This document shows positions 9,154 to 18,232 of a stretch of DNA of 64,000 bases, piece after piece. The stretch spans positions 2,046,001 to 2,110,000 of the forward strand of contig NZ_CP015163.1 of assembly GCF_003312875.1 (NCBI RefSeq), read 5' to 3'. The notes beneath the pieces are model-generated. The model did no database searches. It was not told the origin of the DNA and was given only the letters and a program-made list of their open reading frames with translations. The position numbers were made by a program, and so were the translations under genes. This DNA is from Amycolatopsis albispora (GTDB taxonomy: Bacteria; Actinomycetota; Actinomycetes; Mycobacteriales; Pseudonocardiaceae). How positions within the stretch are numbered: the stretch's first letter is position 1; every line of letters begins with the position of its first letter.

Positions 9154-9762
9154 GTGGGCACAGCAGAGCAGGCCGGGCCGGTCGGCGCAGCACGAGCCGG
9201 ACGGCGCGCGGACCGCCGCGGTGAAATCCTCCGGGCCACCATGGCCGTCATCGCCGAACGCGGCTACCGCGGCGCCTCACTGGCCGCCGTTGCCGAACGG
9301 GTCGGCATCACCCAGCAGGGCCTGCTGCACTACTTCCCCACCAAGGAAGACCTGCTCATCGCCGTACTCGAAGCCCGCGACGAATGGGACACCGGCGCCG
9401 CCGGGAAGCAGGCCACCAGCCCGTGGCCACTAGACCTTCTCGCCACCCTGATTGAGTACAACGCCAGCAGGCCCGGTGTGGTGCAGACTTTTTCCGCCCT
9501 GCTCGGCGAGAGCGTCACCGAGGGCCATCCGGCACAGGACTTCTTCGCCCGCCGCTACGCGACGATCCGCACGTCGCTGACCGAGACCCTGCGCGAGGAG
9601 TTCGGCGACCGCCTGCCCGGCAACCTCACCCCGGAAGCCGTGGCCCCGCTGGTGATCGCGGTGATGGACGGCATGCAGTTCCAGTGGCTCCTGGAACCCG
9701 GCGAAGTGGACATGCCCGCCGCGTTCCGCACACTGGTCCAGCTGCTTCGCCAGGCCACCTGA
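9154..9762 (+). CDS. TetR-family regulator
   Basis: This 202-residue repressor has the standard N-terminal helix-turn-helix (RGEILRATMAVIAERGYRGASLAAVAERVGITQQGLLHYFPTKEDLL, about 22-69) and an all-helical ligand domain of the type ending DGMQFQWLLEP. It lies between a GH3 gene on the other strand and an MFS-hydrolase pair downstream on its own strand. Control of both in response to a glycoside or its aglycone is the natural guess. The GTG start lacks a ribosome site and appears leaderless. Confidence 0.88.
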   Translation: MGTAEQAGPVGAARAGRRADRRGEILRATMAVIAERGYRGASLAAVAERVGITQQGLLHYFPTKEDLLIAVLEARDEWDTGAAGKQATSPWPLDLLATLIEYNASRPGVVQTFSALLGESVTEGHPAQDFFARRYATIRTSLTETLREEFGDRLPGNLTPEAVAPLVIAVMDGMQFQWLLEPGEVDMPAAFRTLVQLLRQAT

Positions 9763-9907
9763 GCCCGCCAACTCGGAAACAGGTAACGCGGACAACGCCA
9801 AATGGTCACGAACGGATAACGGCACAGACTGAGCGGTCGGTGGCCGTGATGTGATGCCCCGCACGCGCCGAGGCAGTGGTGCCCGGCATCGCGTTCAGGA
9901 GGCGGCC

Positions 9908-11185
9908 ATGGCCCCCACACTGCCTGACCCAGCACCGCACACTGCGACTCCGGCGGCCGACGTCCCGGTCGTGTATCCCGGTCGCCGGCGGACGCTGATC
10001 GGCTCGCTGATGATCGGCAACTTTTCGCTTTTCCTCGCCTATTCGGGCCTGCTCGGCATCCTGCTGCCGAACCAGGTCGCCGGGGTGGACCCCGATGGGA
10101 AGGTCTCGAGCCTCGGCCTGGTGGTGAGCGTTTCGGCGTTCGCCACGCTTTTTGTGCAGCCCATTGTCGGGGCGCTGTCCGACCGCACCCGCAGCCGGTT
10201 CGGCCGCCGGACACCGTGGATGGTGCTCGGCGCGCTGCTGGGCGCCGTGTTCCTGGTGACGCTTCCGGTGGCGGGCTCGGTCGCCCTGCTGGCCGTGCTC
10301 TGGCTGCTCGTGCAGGTCTCGCTCAACATCGTGCAGGGCCCGATGACGGCGATCCTGGCCGACCGGCTGCCCGCCGGGCAACGCGGCACGGCGTCGGCGT
10401 TCGTCGGCGTCGGCAGCATGGTCGGCGCCACCGCGGGCGTGCTGCTGGCCGCGCGGTTCGCCGCCGATCTCGGGGTCGGCTACCGCGTTTTCGCCGCCGT
10501 CGTGCTGGTGGTGGTGCTGCTGTTCGTCATCGTCAACCGGGACACCTCCAGCGCCGGACGGCCGCGTGCGGCGTGGTCGTGGGCGGCGTTCCTGAAGGGC
10601 TTCTGGGTCAGCCCGCGCAGGTATCCCGACTTCGCCTGGGCGTTCGCCGCCCGGATGTTGTTCGTGCTCGGGTACTGGGCCGTCTACAACTTCCAGCTCT
10701 ACATCCTGGTGGACCACGTCGGCATCCCGCTGGAGCGGGCGAACGCCGTGACCGGCCAGCTGTCGCTGGTGATGCTCGCCGGCACCGTGCTCTCCAGCTT
10801 CGTGACGGGGCCGTGGTCGGACCGCGTCGGCCGCCGCAAGCCGTTCGTGATCGCCGCGTCGGTGGTCACCGCCGCCGGGCTGGCCTGCCCGCTGATCAGC
10901 CCGACCCTCGGCGGCATGTTCGCGTTCGCGGCGATCGCCGGGTTCGGGTTCGGCACCTACATGACCCTGGACGTCGCCCTGATGACCCAGGTGCTGCCCA
11001 GCGACGACGCCGCCGCCAAGGACCTGGGCCTGCTCAACGTCGCCACCAATCTCCCGCAGGCCGTGGCGCCGACCTTCTCCGCGTTCCTGATCACCCTTGC
11101 CGGGTACCACGCCCTGTTCGCCGTCGCCGGTGTGCTCGTGCTTGCCGGCGCCGCCGCGTTCCTGCCCATCCGATCCGTCCGCTGA
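9908..11185 (+). CDS. MFS transporter, probable sugar or glycoside importer
   Basis: The 425-residue membrane protein has 12 predicted helices. AGGAGG at 9897-9902 fixes the ATG at 9908. Between helices 2 and 3 it has GALSDRTRSRFGRRTPWMVLG, and the matching loop in the second half is GPWSDRVGRRKPFVI. The RSRFGRRTPW form is characteristic of sugar-cation symporters of the GPH/sucrose-transporter type rather than of drug exporters. The alpha/beta hydrolase gene begins 16 bases downstream, so the two are co-transcribed. With the cytoplasmic GH3 beta-glucosidase nearby, uptake of an intact glycoside is likely. Confidence 0.82.
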   Translation: MAPTLPDPAPHTATPAADVPVVYPGRRRTLIGSLMIGNFSLFLAYSGLLGILLPNQVAGVDPDGKVSSLGLVVSVSAFATLFVQPIVGALSDRTRSRFGRRTPWMVLGALLGAVFLVTLPVAGSVALLAVLWLLVQVSLNIVQGPMTAILADRLPAGQRGTASAFVGVGSMVGATAGVLLAARFAADLGVGYRVFAAVVLVVVLLFVIVNRDTSSAGRPRAAWSWAAFLKGFWVSPRRYPDFAWAFAARMLFVLGYWAVYNFQLYILVDHVGIPLERANAVTGQLSLVMLAGTVLSSFVTGPWSDRVGRRKPFVIAASVVTAAGLACPLISPTLGGMFAFAAIAGFGFGTYMTLDVALMTQVLPSDDAAAKDLGLLNVATNLPQAVAPTFSAFLITLAGYHALFAVAGVLVLAGAAAFLPIRSVR

Positions 11186-11201
11186 CCTCGAGGAGCAACC
11201 G

Positions 11202-12035
11202 TTGCACACCCTTCCCGCCAACGCCCGGCCGTTCACCGTGCCCACCTCCGCGGGCAGGCTCTCCGCCATTCGGGCCACCCCACCGGACGGGAGTGCCACC
11301 AAGGGCATCGCCGTCCTCGTTCCCGGCTTCACCGGGTCCAAAGAGGACTTCGTGCCGATGCTGCGTGACCTCACCGCGGCCGGTTACGACGTGCTCGCCT
11401 ACAGCCAGCTCGGGCAGTGGCAGTCGGAAGGCCCGGACCGGGCCGAGGACTACACGGTGGAGGCGTTCGCCACGAACCTGCTGGAGGTACTCGATGCCAC
11501 CGTGTCCGGCGAGCGGGTGCACTTGGTGGGGCACAGCTTCGGCGGCCTGGTCACCCGGGCCGCGGTGATCCGGGAACCGCGGCGGTTCCTCAGTTACACG
11601 ATTCTGTGTTCCGGGCCGGGCGGCGCCACGGTGACCGGCCCGGCCGGTCCGACGTTGGAAGACGCCATCACCGCGGAAGGGGCGGCGGGAGCCTGGCGCT
11701 TCCTCGAGCCGTTCTTCGCGGCCGGGCAGCCGGAACCGGTGGTCGCGTACCTGCGGACCCGGATCCACGAGACCAATCCCGCCAACCTGCTCGGCATCAG
11801 CCGCGCGATCGCCGCCGAGCCGGACCGGGTCGGAGAACTGCGTGCCACCGGCGTCCCGATCCTGGTCGCCCACGGCGAGCACGACGCGGCCTGGCCCGCC
11901 CAAGCACAACGCGACATGGCGGCCCGGCTCGGCGCCCGGTATGAGGTCATCGCCGCCGCGGGCCACACGCCGAACGAGGAGAAACCCGGCGTCACGGCGC
12001 GCCTGTTCACCGGCTTCTGGGCCGAAGCCGCCTAG
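11202..12035 (+). CDS. Alpha/beta-fold hydrolase
   Basis: The 277-residue protein begins at TTG 11202, supported by GAGGAG at 11190-11195. The nucleophile elbow is GHSFGG (Ser112). The acid is in VAHGEHDAAW and the catalytic histidine in AAGHTPNEE, so the triad is complete. The oxyanion region is LVPGFTGSKEDF. It resembles esterases and ring-fission hydrolases, and there is no signal peptide. It lies directly behind the MFS importer and probably cleaves an ester or diketone formed from the imported compound. Confidence 0.8.
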   Translation: MHTLPANARPFTVPTSAGRLSAIRATPPDGSATKGIAVLVPGFTGSKEDFVPMLRDLTAAGYDVLAYSQLGQWQSEGPDRAEDYTVEAFATNLLEVLDATVSGERVHLVGHSFGGLVTRAAVIREPRRFLSYTILCSGPGGATVTGPAGPTLEDAITAEGAAGAWRFLEPFFAAGQPEPVVAYLRTRIHETNPANLLGISRAIAAEPDRVGELRATGVPILVAHGEHDAAWPAQAQRDMAARLGARYEVIAAAGHTPNEEKPGVTARLFTGFWAEAA

Positions 12036-12041
12036 AAGCGG

Positions 12042-13444
12042 CTACCGGGCCAGCTCTTCCAGCTTCCGCTGCCGTGTTTCGACACCGTGCCGCAACACCA
12101 CGGTCAGGCCGATCACCAGCACGATCGTGGTCAGCACGAAGCTCCACAGCACCCCGGTGACCGCGCCGAGGAGCAGGCCGATGGTGATCGGCGCGACCAC
12201 CGAGGCCAGATTGCGCATCGTGCTGCTCACCATCGTCGCCCACGCCCGCATCCGGGTCGGGTACAGCTCGGCGGTGTACAGGTAGGCGATCGGAGCGTTG
12301 ATGTTCACCCCGAACAGCACGAGGGCACCGCAGACGAACAGCACCGGCCAGCCCTGCCAGCCGAACAACCCGAGTGCGACCACGCCGCCGGCGCTGCCCG
12401 CCAAGGCCAGGCCGTAGCCGACGCCGAACCAGAACCGGCGCCCCAGCTTGTCCAAAGTGGACGCGGCGAGGTAGAGCGCGGCCAGGTTGCCGACCACGAT
12501 CCCGCCGGTCAGCAACGACGCGACCGACGGGCTCAGCCCGCCCACCCGGATCAGCAGCGCCGGCATCCAGGTGGTGAAACCGGCCAGCGGCAGGAAGGTG
12601 GTGAACCACAGGACCCACAGGGTCAGCGTCCGCGTCCGGTAGCCGGGTGAGAACAGCTCGCCGAACCGGGTCGGCGGTTCGGCGGGCGCGGGCGCCACCT
12701 CGGCGGGCTCGGCCAGTTCCCGCCCGCCGCGGCGGGCGGAGGCCTCCATGCCGGCGACCACCCGTTCGGCCTCGGCCAGCTTCCCCCGGTGCACCAGGTG
12801 CCGGGGCGACTCCGGCAGCCGGAACCACGCCCACACCGCGGTGAGCAGCGGAACGCCGCCCAGGAAGAACAGGTACCGCCACGCGTCCTCCGGCGGGAAG
12901 ACCGAGAGGACCAGCGCACCGATCAGGGTCGCGCCGAGAATGCCCCAGACGAAGAGGCTTTCGTAGACCAGCACGACCAGTCCCCTGGCCTTGGCCCGGA
13001 CGAACTCGTTGAACATCGCCGCCGCCACCGGCACTTCCGCACCGAGCCCGATGCCCTGCAGCAGCCGGAAGGTCATCAGGCTCTCCACGCTCCACGCCAG
13101 CGCCGAAGCCACCGACAGCGCCCCGAACAACGCGGACGCCGCCACGAACGCCACCTTGCGGCCGGCCCGCTCGCTGAGCACGCCGAACACCAGCGCGCCG
13201 AGGACCTGCCCGACGTAGCCGGCCGCGATCAGCAGACCGGCCACCGACATCGGCGCGCCGAGTGAGGTCAGCACGGCGGTCAGCGCGACCGAAAGGATCA
13301 GCGCGTCGAACGAGTCGAAAAGGTGCCGACGCCGAGGATCGACGCGACGCGCAGGTGGAACCGGGTCAGCGGGATGCGCTCCACCCTGGCCAGCAAGCGC
13401 GCTCCGGTGGCCGTGTCACTGCCGGTGGTGGGTTCGACGTTCAT
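12042..13444 (-). pseudogene. MFS transporter (aromatic acid/metabolite type), frameshifted
   Basis: ATG 13444 (GGAGG just upstream) starts MNVEPTTGSD and 42 residues in reaches LGVGTF. The frame then shifts at a run of four A (13318-13321, plus strand) and soon stops. One extra base there would give GTFFDSFDALILSVAL, the standard end of helix 1. It would join without a break to the remaining helices, which end at 12042 (total about 467 residues). FDSFD plus SERAGRK and a large central loop suit a proton symporter for aromatic acids or similar. The gene lies 30 bases behind a FAD hydroxylase gene, which supports an aromatic substrate. A genuine one-base deletion or an assembly error are both possible. 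The downstream part is perfectly conserved, so any mutation is recent. A GTCCANNNTGGAC copy lies at 12450-12462. Confidence 0.75.
12450..12462. repeat. Iterated palindrome GTCCANNNTGGAC, copy 3
   Basis: Perfect arms with central AAG, inside the frameshifted MFS gene. Confidence 0.5.
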
Positions 13445-13474
13445 GGTTCCTCCACGTTGAGGACGGATGACGGG

Positions 13475-15070
13475 TCAGGGCGTGGCGAGCACGGCGGCGA
13501 GCACGGCGGCGGCGTCCCCGGCTTCGTTGCCGCGCCAGGCGACGTGCTGGTCGGGTCGCACGAGGAGCAGGCGGGCGCGGTAGGAACCGGGGTCCGCGAC
13601 ACCGACGGGATCAAGCACGGTGAGCGGCACCCGCCGCGCCTCGGCCGCCCGCACGAACGGCGTCACGTCGGCCGTGTGGTCCAGGCGCAGCAGGGTGAAG
13701 CCGGGGCCGAGGTGGTCGTAGAGCGACGAACCGTCCGGCAGCCAGCGATGCGGCAGGCGCGCGCCCGGCCGGGCCGAGCCGTGGTAGGTCAGGGGCTCGT
13801 GCTCCGGCACCGGCGAGCCGTCGTCGACGACGATCGGCGAGCCCGCGTAGTGGTAGCCGAGCACCAGCCCGAGGCTGTGGAACTCGACGCGCTTGGCCGC
13901 CAGTGCCTCGGCGACCTCGGCCCGCCGGGCGCTGCCCGCCGGGGTGTCCGCGTCGATGTCGGCATGCGCGTATGCCCAGGCCAGCTGGGTTTCCTGGGTG
14001 GCGGCGTCGGCGATCGTCTGCGCGGCGACCGGCCGCCGCTCGGCTTCGTAGCTGTCCAGCAGGGCGGGCCCCGCCCATCCGCGCAGCACCGCGACCAGCT
14101 TCCAGGCGAGGTTCACCGCGTCACCGATGGCGGTGTTGTACCCGTGCCCGCCCCACGGCGGGTTGAGGTGCGCCGCGTCGCCGACCAGGAAGACCCGCTG
14201 GCCGCGATACCGGTCCACCAGCAGCATCCTGGCCGCCCACGGGTCGGTGGCGAGCACTTCGACCGCCAGGTCACGGCCGATCATCCGGCGCACCAGCGCG
14301 CCCGGATCCACCGCGCCGGCCCGGCCGTCCACGCCGTGCGCGATGGCCCACCAGGTGCCGTCGAGATCCATGCGGCCGACGATGCCGCCGCCGTCGGACC
14401 CGAGCACCCAGTAGTGCACTCCCCGCGCGCACAACGCTTCCTCGGTCAGCTCCGGCGCGCGGAAGGTGATGTTGAGGTTCGGCAGTTCGCCACTGCCGCC
14501 GGAGAACCGGGCGCCGATCGCGGCGCGGCTGACCCCGTTGGCGCCGTCGCAGCCGATCAGGTAACCGGCGTCGAGCGGGTACCGGACGCCGTCCGGTCCG
14601 GTGATCTCCACGCGCACGCCGTCCGTGCCGTCCCGCACACCGGCCACCCGGTGCCCGGTGCGCAGCTCCACCGAAGGCAGTTCCGCGACGGCCTCTCGCA
14701 ACACCGCCTCCACCGCCGGTTGCGGGATCTGCTGCCCGCCTTCGGCGAACTCGTCCCGGCGTTGCGCGAACAGCCCGAACGCGTTGGGGAACCGGGTGAT
14801 CTCACGGCCGGTGACCGCGGTGCAGAACACCACGTCCTGCGCGTACGACACCGGCAGCGGCGCCGCGGCCCGGACCCGCCCGGCCAGTCCCCACCGGCGC
14901 AGCAGCTCCATGGTGCGGACACTGGTCGTCTTGGCGCGCGGCCGGTCGGTGCCCGTCGTTTCGCGTGGCTCGACCACGAGGCAGCGGATGCCCGCCCGGC
15001 CGAGTTCGATGGCCGTCGCGAGCCCGCTCGGGCCGCCACCCGCGATCAGCACCGGAACGCGCTCGGGCAT
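13475..15070 (-). CDS. FAD-dependent aromatic monooxygenase
   Basis: This 531-residue flavoprotein is of the PHBH/phenol-hydroxylase class and should hydroxylate an aromatic compound using NAD(P)H and O2. It shows the dinucleotide motif IAGGGPSGLATAIELGRAG (residues 9-27), the central DG motif (YLIGCDGANGVSRAAIG) and the GD motif (VFLVGDAAHLNPPWGGHGYN). A thioredoxin-like C-terminal domain follows. The length and the HLNPP form resemble 3-(3-hydroxyphenyl)propionate or resorcinol-type hydroxylases. The ATG at 15070 has GGAGGA upstream. The MFS gene behind it is in the same operon, and a divergent IclR gene is 104 bases away. No ring-cleavage dioxygenase is in the window, so the pathway is incomplete here. 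Confidence 0.87.
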   Translation of the reverse strand: MPERVPVLIAGGGPSGLATAIELGRAGIRCLVVEPRETTGTDRPRAKTTSVRTMELLRRWGLAGRVRAAAPLPVSYAQDVVFCTAVTGREITRFPNAFGLFAQRRDEFAEGGQQIPQPAVEAVLREAVAELPSVELRTGHRVAGVRDGTDGVRVEITGPDGVRYPLDAGYLIGCDGANGVSRAAIGARFSGGSGELPNLNITFRAPELTEEALCARGVHYWVLGSDGGGIVGRMDLDGTWWAIAHGVDGRAGAVDPGALVRRMIGRDLAVEVLATDPWAARMLLVDRYRGQRVFLVGDAAHLNPPWGGHGYNTAIGDAVNLAWKLVAVLRGWAGPALLDSYEAERRPVAAQTIADAATQETQLAWAYAHADIDADTPAGSARRAEVAEALAAKRVEFHSLGLVLGYHYAGSPIVVDDGSPVPEHEPLTYHGSARPGARLPHRWLPDGSSLYDHLGPGFTLLRLDHTADVTPFVRAAEARRVPLTVLDPVGVADPGSYRARLLLVRPDQHVAWRGNEAGDAAAVLAAVLATP

Positions 15071-15174
15071 TCGGTCCTCCTCTTCGACACCGGATCGGGT
15101 GGGCGAAGCATGCGGAACGACTGTGGCCGGGGTCACCCGGAGTTCCATTGGTTGGGCCTGTCAGACTCCGGGGC

Positions 15175-15951
15175 ATGTCGGCTCCAGACGCGCGCCCGGT
15201 CCGGGGCAAGCGCCCCAAGAGCGGTGATCCGGTGGTGGACCGGGCACTGGCGCTGCTGGCCGCCTTCACCGAGGAACACCGTGCGCTCGGGCTGGTCGAG
15301 CTGTCCCGGCGGGCGGGGATACCGCGCAGCACCGCCTCGCGGCTGGCCGCCCGGCTGCAGGCCTGGGGCGCGCTGGAACGGGACGAGCACGGGCGGTACG
15401 TCATCGGGCTGCGGTTGTTCGAGGTCGCGTCACTGGCGCCGCGCAGCCACGGCCTGCGCGAAGCCGCCTTGCCGTACCTGGAGGACCTGCACGAGATCAC
15501 CCGTCAGCACGTGCTGCTGGCGGTGCTCGACCAGGGAGCGGCCCTGCTCGTCGAGCGGCTGTCCACGCTCGGGGCGGTCCAGGTCGCCTACCGGGTGGGC
15601 GGCCGCCTGCCGCTGCACGACACCGGCGTCGGGCTGGTGCTGCTGGCCTTCGCCGACGCCGCGGTGCGCGCGCAGGCACTGTCCGAACTGGACTCTCCGG
15701 CCGCGGCGACGTTGCGCCGGCGGCTGGCCGACGTGCGGCGGACCGGGGTCGCGGTGTTCGCGCGCCGCAGGCCCGCCGCCGTGTCCTCGGTCGCCGTCGC
15801 GGTGCGGGACGGCGCCGGACGCGTGGTCGCCGCGGTGTCGGTGGTGGTCCCGGTCGATGCGGCCAGGCCACAGGCCTACGAGCAGGTCGTCCGCGCCACC
15901 GCGCTGGCCGTTTCCCGCGCGCTCGGCGCACGGCCGGCACGCGCGGAGTGA
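15175..15951 (+). CDS. IclR-family regulator
   Basis: The 258-residue protein has the IclR winged helix (DPVVDRALALLAAFTEEHRALGLVELSRRAGIPRSTASRLAARLQ, about 18-62) and a GAF-like effector domain (LYLEDLHEIT through VVVPVD). It is divergent from the FAD hydroxylase/MFS operon and is its likely aromatic-responsive regulator. The ATG at 15175 has no good ribosome site; CAGACT seven bases upstream may be a -10 box of a leaderless message. The C-terminus ends rather short for the family but all core elements are present. Confidence 0.87.
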   Translation: MSAPDARPVRGKRPKSGDPVVDRALALLAAFTEEHRALGLVELSRRAGIPRSTASRLAARLQAWGALERDEHGRYVIGLRLFEVASLAPRSHGLREAALPYLEDLHEITRQHVLLAVLDQGAALLVERLSTLGAVQVAYRVGGRLPLHDTGVGLVLLAFADAAVRAQALSELDSPAAATLRRRLADVRRTGVAVFARRRPAAVSSVAVAVRDGAGRVVAAVSVVVPVDAARPQAYEQVVRATALAVSRALGARPARAE

Positions 15952-15964
15952 GCCCGGCGACCGA

Positions 15965-16588
15965 TCACAAACCCTCGCCGTCACGGGAAATCGCGCGCAT
16001 CAGCCGGTCCAGGTGAGCGCGCATCACGGCGACGAGGTCGAACGACCGCCCGGCGGTCAGCCACTGCCACCGCAGGCCCATGTCCATCGCCGCGCACTCG
16101 CGGGCGATCGACTCGAAGTCGAGGCCCGGCTTCAGTTCACCCGCTTCCGCGGCGGCACGCAGCCGCTCGGTCAGCTCACGCACGCCCTTGTCCTGCCAGG
16201 CGCGGAAGAACTCGTGCGCCGGATGTTCCGGCGCGGTCGCCTCCGCGCCGATCACCACGGCCAGCTCGACGATTCCGGGGGTCCGCAACGACTCCTCGGT
16301 GTCTTCGAGATGGCAGCGGAACGCGTCGCGCACGGAATCCGACACGCGACGCCAGCGCACGTCGAGCTGCGCGTGCCAGTACTCGACCGCGGCCAGCAGC
16401 AGCTGCTGCTTGTCCCGGAAGTGGTGCAGCAGCCCGGCATCGGTGATCCCGGCGTCCCTGGCGATCTGCGCGAGCGAGGTCTTGCGGTAGCCGTCCCGGC
16501 CGAACCGCACCAGCGCGGCGTCCAGGATCTGGTTGCGCCTGGCCACTCCGGCCGCGTACGCCCCGCGCGGCCCTCTCGAGGTCACCAT
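15965..16588 (-). CDS. TetR-family regulator
   Basis: I start this at ATG 16588 (207 residues): TACGGT (16595-16600, minus strand) lies exactly six bases before it, a leaderless arrangement. In-frame ATGs further upstream have no such support. The helix-turn-helix is RRNQILDAALVRFGRDGYRKTSLAQIARDAGITDAGLLHHFRDKQQLL. The helical core contains EHPAHEFFRAWQDKGVRELTERLR and MGLRWQWL. It faces an MFS-GH3 operon, with a perfect 14-bp palindrome between them, so it almost certainly represses that operon. The gene is convergent with the IclR gene, with a 13-base gap. Confidence 0.87.
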   Translation of the reverse strand: MVTSRGPRGAYAAGVARRNQILDAALVRFGRDGYRKTSLAQIARDAGITDAGLLHHFRDKQQLLLAAVEYWHAQLDVRWRRVSDSVRDAFRCHLEDTEESLRTPGIVELAVVIGAEATAPEHPAHEFFRAWQDKGVRELTERLRAAAEAGELKPGLDFESIARECAAMDMGLRWQWLTAGRSFDLVAVMRAHLDRLMRAISRDGEGL

Positions 16589-16663
16589 GCGGTCACCGTA
16601 CGGGCACGGGGACGGTCCCGGACCACCCGCACTGCCCTGTGACATGGACCACAGCGCCAACAC

Positions 16664-16677
16664 CTAGTGATCACTAG
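16664..16677. promoter_or_regulatory. Perfect 14-bp palindrome, likely TetR operator
   Basis: CTAGTGATCACTAG reads identically on both strands. It lies in the 153-base gap between the tetR gene and the MFS gene, 76 bases from one start and 64 from the other. Size, symmetry and location fit a TetR-dimer site. Confidence 0.7.
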
Positions 16678-16741
16678 CTTTTGGACCCATCATCTTCTCC
16701 ACACGCTGAAGCGCCTTCCCACGCCCCGAAAGGAGCGGCTC

Positions 16742-18232
16742 ATGACACCGACGTCGGCGAGCCCGCAACTCGATGCCACCGCGCCAGCCGGAAACGACGG
16801 GAAGTGGACACCCCGGCTGGTCGCCGTGCTGATCGCGCTGGCGCTGCCGACGCAGCTGCTCGCGGCCGCCGGCATTCTCGGGGCCAACGCGACCGCGAGC
16901 GTGGCGGGGAGCTTCCAGACCGCGCAGGTGGCCTGGTTCAGCCTGACCGTGGTGCTGGTCTCCACGCTGCTGACCCCGTTCGTGATCAAGCTGGGTGACC
17001 GCTTCGGCACCAAGCCAGTCATGCTGGCGATGACCGGGCTCGGCGTGCTGGGCGACCTCATCGCCGCGCTCGCGGGCAGTTTCCCGCTGCTGTTGCTCGG
17101 CCGCGCGATCGCCGGGTGCTACGGGCCGTTCGCCGCGATGGCCTTTCCCGCCGTCCGCGAGATCTTCCCCCGCGCCCTGGTCAAGCCGGCCAGCGGCATT
17201 CTCGGCAGCAGCATGGGGCTGGTCGCGCTCGCCGCGCCGTTCCTGGCCGGCTGGCTGGTCGACACCTGGGGCTACCGCGGCGTGATGTGGTTCCTGGCCG
17301 CGATGACCGCGCTTTCGTTCGTCCTGATCGCCCTCGTCGTTCCGCGCACGCCGCGGCGCGACCACCGCCCCGGCTTCGACTGGCTCGGCGGGCTGACGCT
17401 CGGCGGCGGGCTGACCGCGGTGGTCTTCGCCCTCGGCCAGGGACCCAGCTGGGGCTGGCTCAGCGGCCGCACCCTCGGGTGGTTCGGCGGCGGCCTGCTG
17501 GCCGTGGTGCTGTTCGTCCTGGTGGAGCGGCGCAGCGCGCATCCGATCCTGGACCTGAAGGTGCTCACCCGGCGCCCGGTCGCCCTGGTGCTGGTCACCG
17601 GCGGGCTGGCGCAGTCGATCGCGTTCACCCTGCCCGCCATCGGGATCATGCTCGCCCTCTTCCCCAGCATTCCGGGGGTTTCCGGCGGGCTCGGCTGGAC
17701 CGGGCAGCACAACGCGGTGGTCGGGGTGAGCTGGAACCTGGTGATGTTCGTGACGGGCCTGTTCGCGAGCCGCCTGCTGCGCGGGACCGACGCCCGGCTG
17801 GTGTGGTGGGCCGGGCTGCTGCTGATGGGCGCCGGGTACGGGCTGATGGGGTTCTTCCACGGCAACGAAATCGAACTCGTGCTGACCGCGTGCCTGGCCA
17901 ACTTCGGTGCCGGGTTCGTGCTCGCCGGCTCACCGGCGCTGGTCGTCGGGGTGGTGTCCCCGGCGGAGCAGGGCATCGGCAGCGGCATGCTGAACATGCT
18001 GATGAACCTGTTCGGGGCGGTGGTGACGGCGATGGCCTTCGCCGTGCTCACCGAACACGGCACCGTCTTCCACGGCAACCTGTTCTACCAGGACGCCGGA
18101 TTCGCCTGGGTCTTCTGGATCGGGGCGCTCCTGACCGCGGTGACGCTGCTGCTGTCGCTGTTCATCCCGCCGCAGCGCGGCGAACCGTCCGCCGGAGGCA
18201 TCCGGCACCCGACCGACGAGGAGCGGAAATGA
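16742..18232 (+). CDS. MFS transporter, 14-helix (DHA2-like) family
   Basis: The 496-residue protein has AGGAG (16731-16735) before ATG 16742. It shows LGDRFGTKPVMLAMTGLGVLGDL (motif A), then GRAIAGCYGPFAAMAFPAVREIFP (motif B/C-like), and about 14 hydrophobic segments as in the DHA2 group. Its last base pairs overlap the following GH3 gene (ATGA), so the two proteins are made together. A DHA2-type carrier paired with a cytoplasmic glycosidase is unusual. Either it imports the glycoside, or it exports the aglycone freed by the glycosidase. The sequence does not decide between these. Confidence 0.82.
   Translation: MTPTSASPQLDATAPAGNDGKWTPRLVAVLIALALPTQLLAAAGILGANATASVAGSFQTAQVAWFSLTVVLVSTLLTPFVIKLGDRFGTKPVMLAMTGLGVLGDLIAALAGSFPLLLLGRAIAGCYGPFAAMAFPAVREIFPRALVKPASGILGSSMGLVALAAPFLAGWLVDTWGYRGVMWFLAAMTALSFVLIALVVPRTPRRDHRPGFDWLGGLTLGGGLTAVVFALGQGPSWGWLSGRTLGWFGGGLLAVVLFVLVERRSAHPILDLKVLTRRPVALVLVTGGLAQSIAFTLPAIGIMLALFPSIPGVSGGLGWTGQHNAVVGVSWNLVMFVTGLFASRLLRGTDARLVWWAGLLLMGAGYGLMGFFHGNEIELVLTACLANFGAGFVLAGSPALVVGVVSPAEQGIGSGMLNMLMNLFGAVVTAMAFAVLTEHGTVFHGNLFYQDAGFAWVFWIGALLTAVTLLLSLFIPPQRGEPSAGGIRHPTDEERK

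Noticed and set aside
13262..16642. Very long plus-strand open frame (over 1,100 codons)
   Set aside because: It is the antisense shadow of the FAD monooxygenase, runs through other genes, and has Arg/Gly/Pro-rich composition with no recognisable domain; high-GC DNA produces such frames.
17116..18228. Long N-terminal extension of the GH3 enzyme
   Set aside because: It reads antiphase through the MFS gene. The ATGA overlap at 18229 and the GH3 N-terminal motif fix the start.
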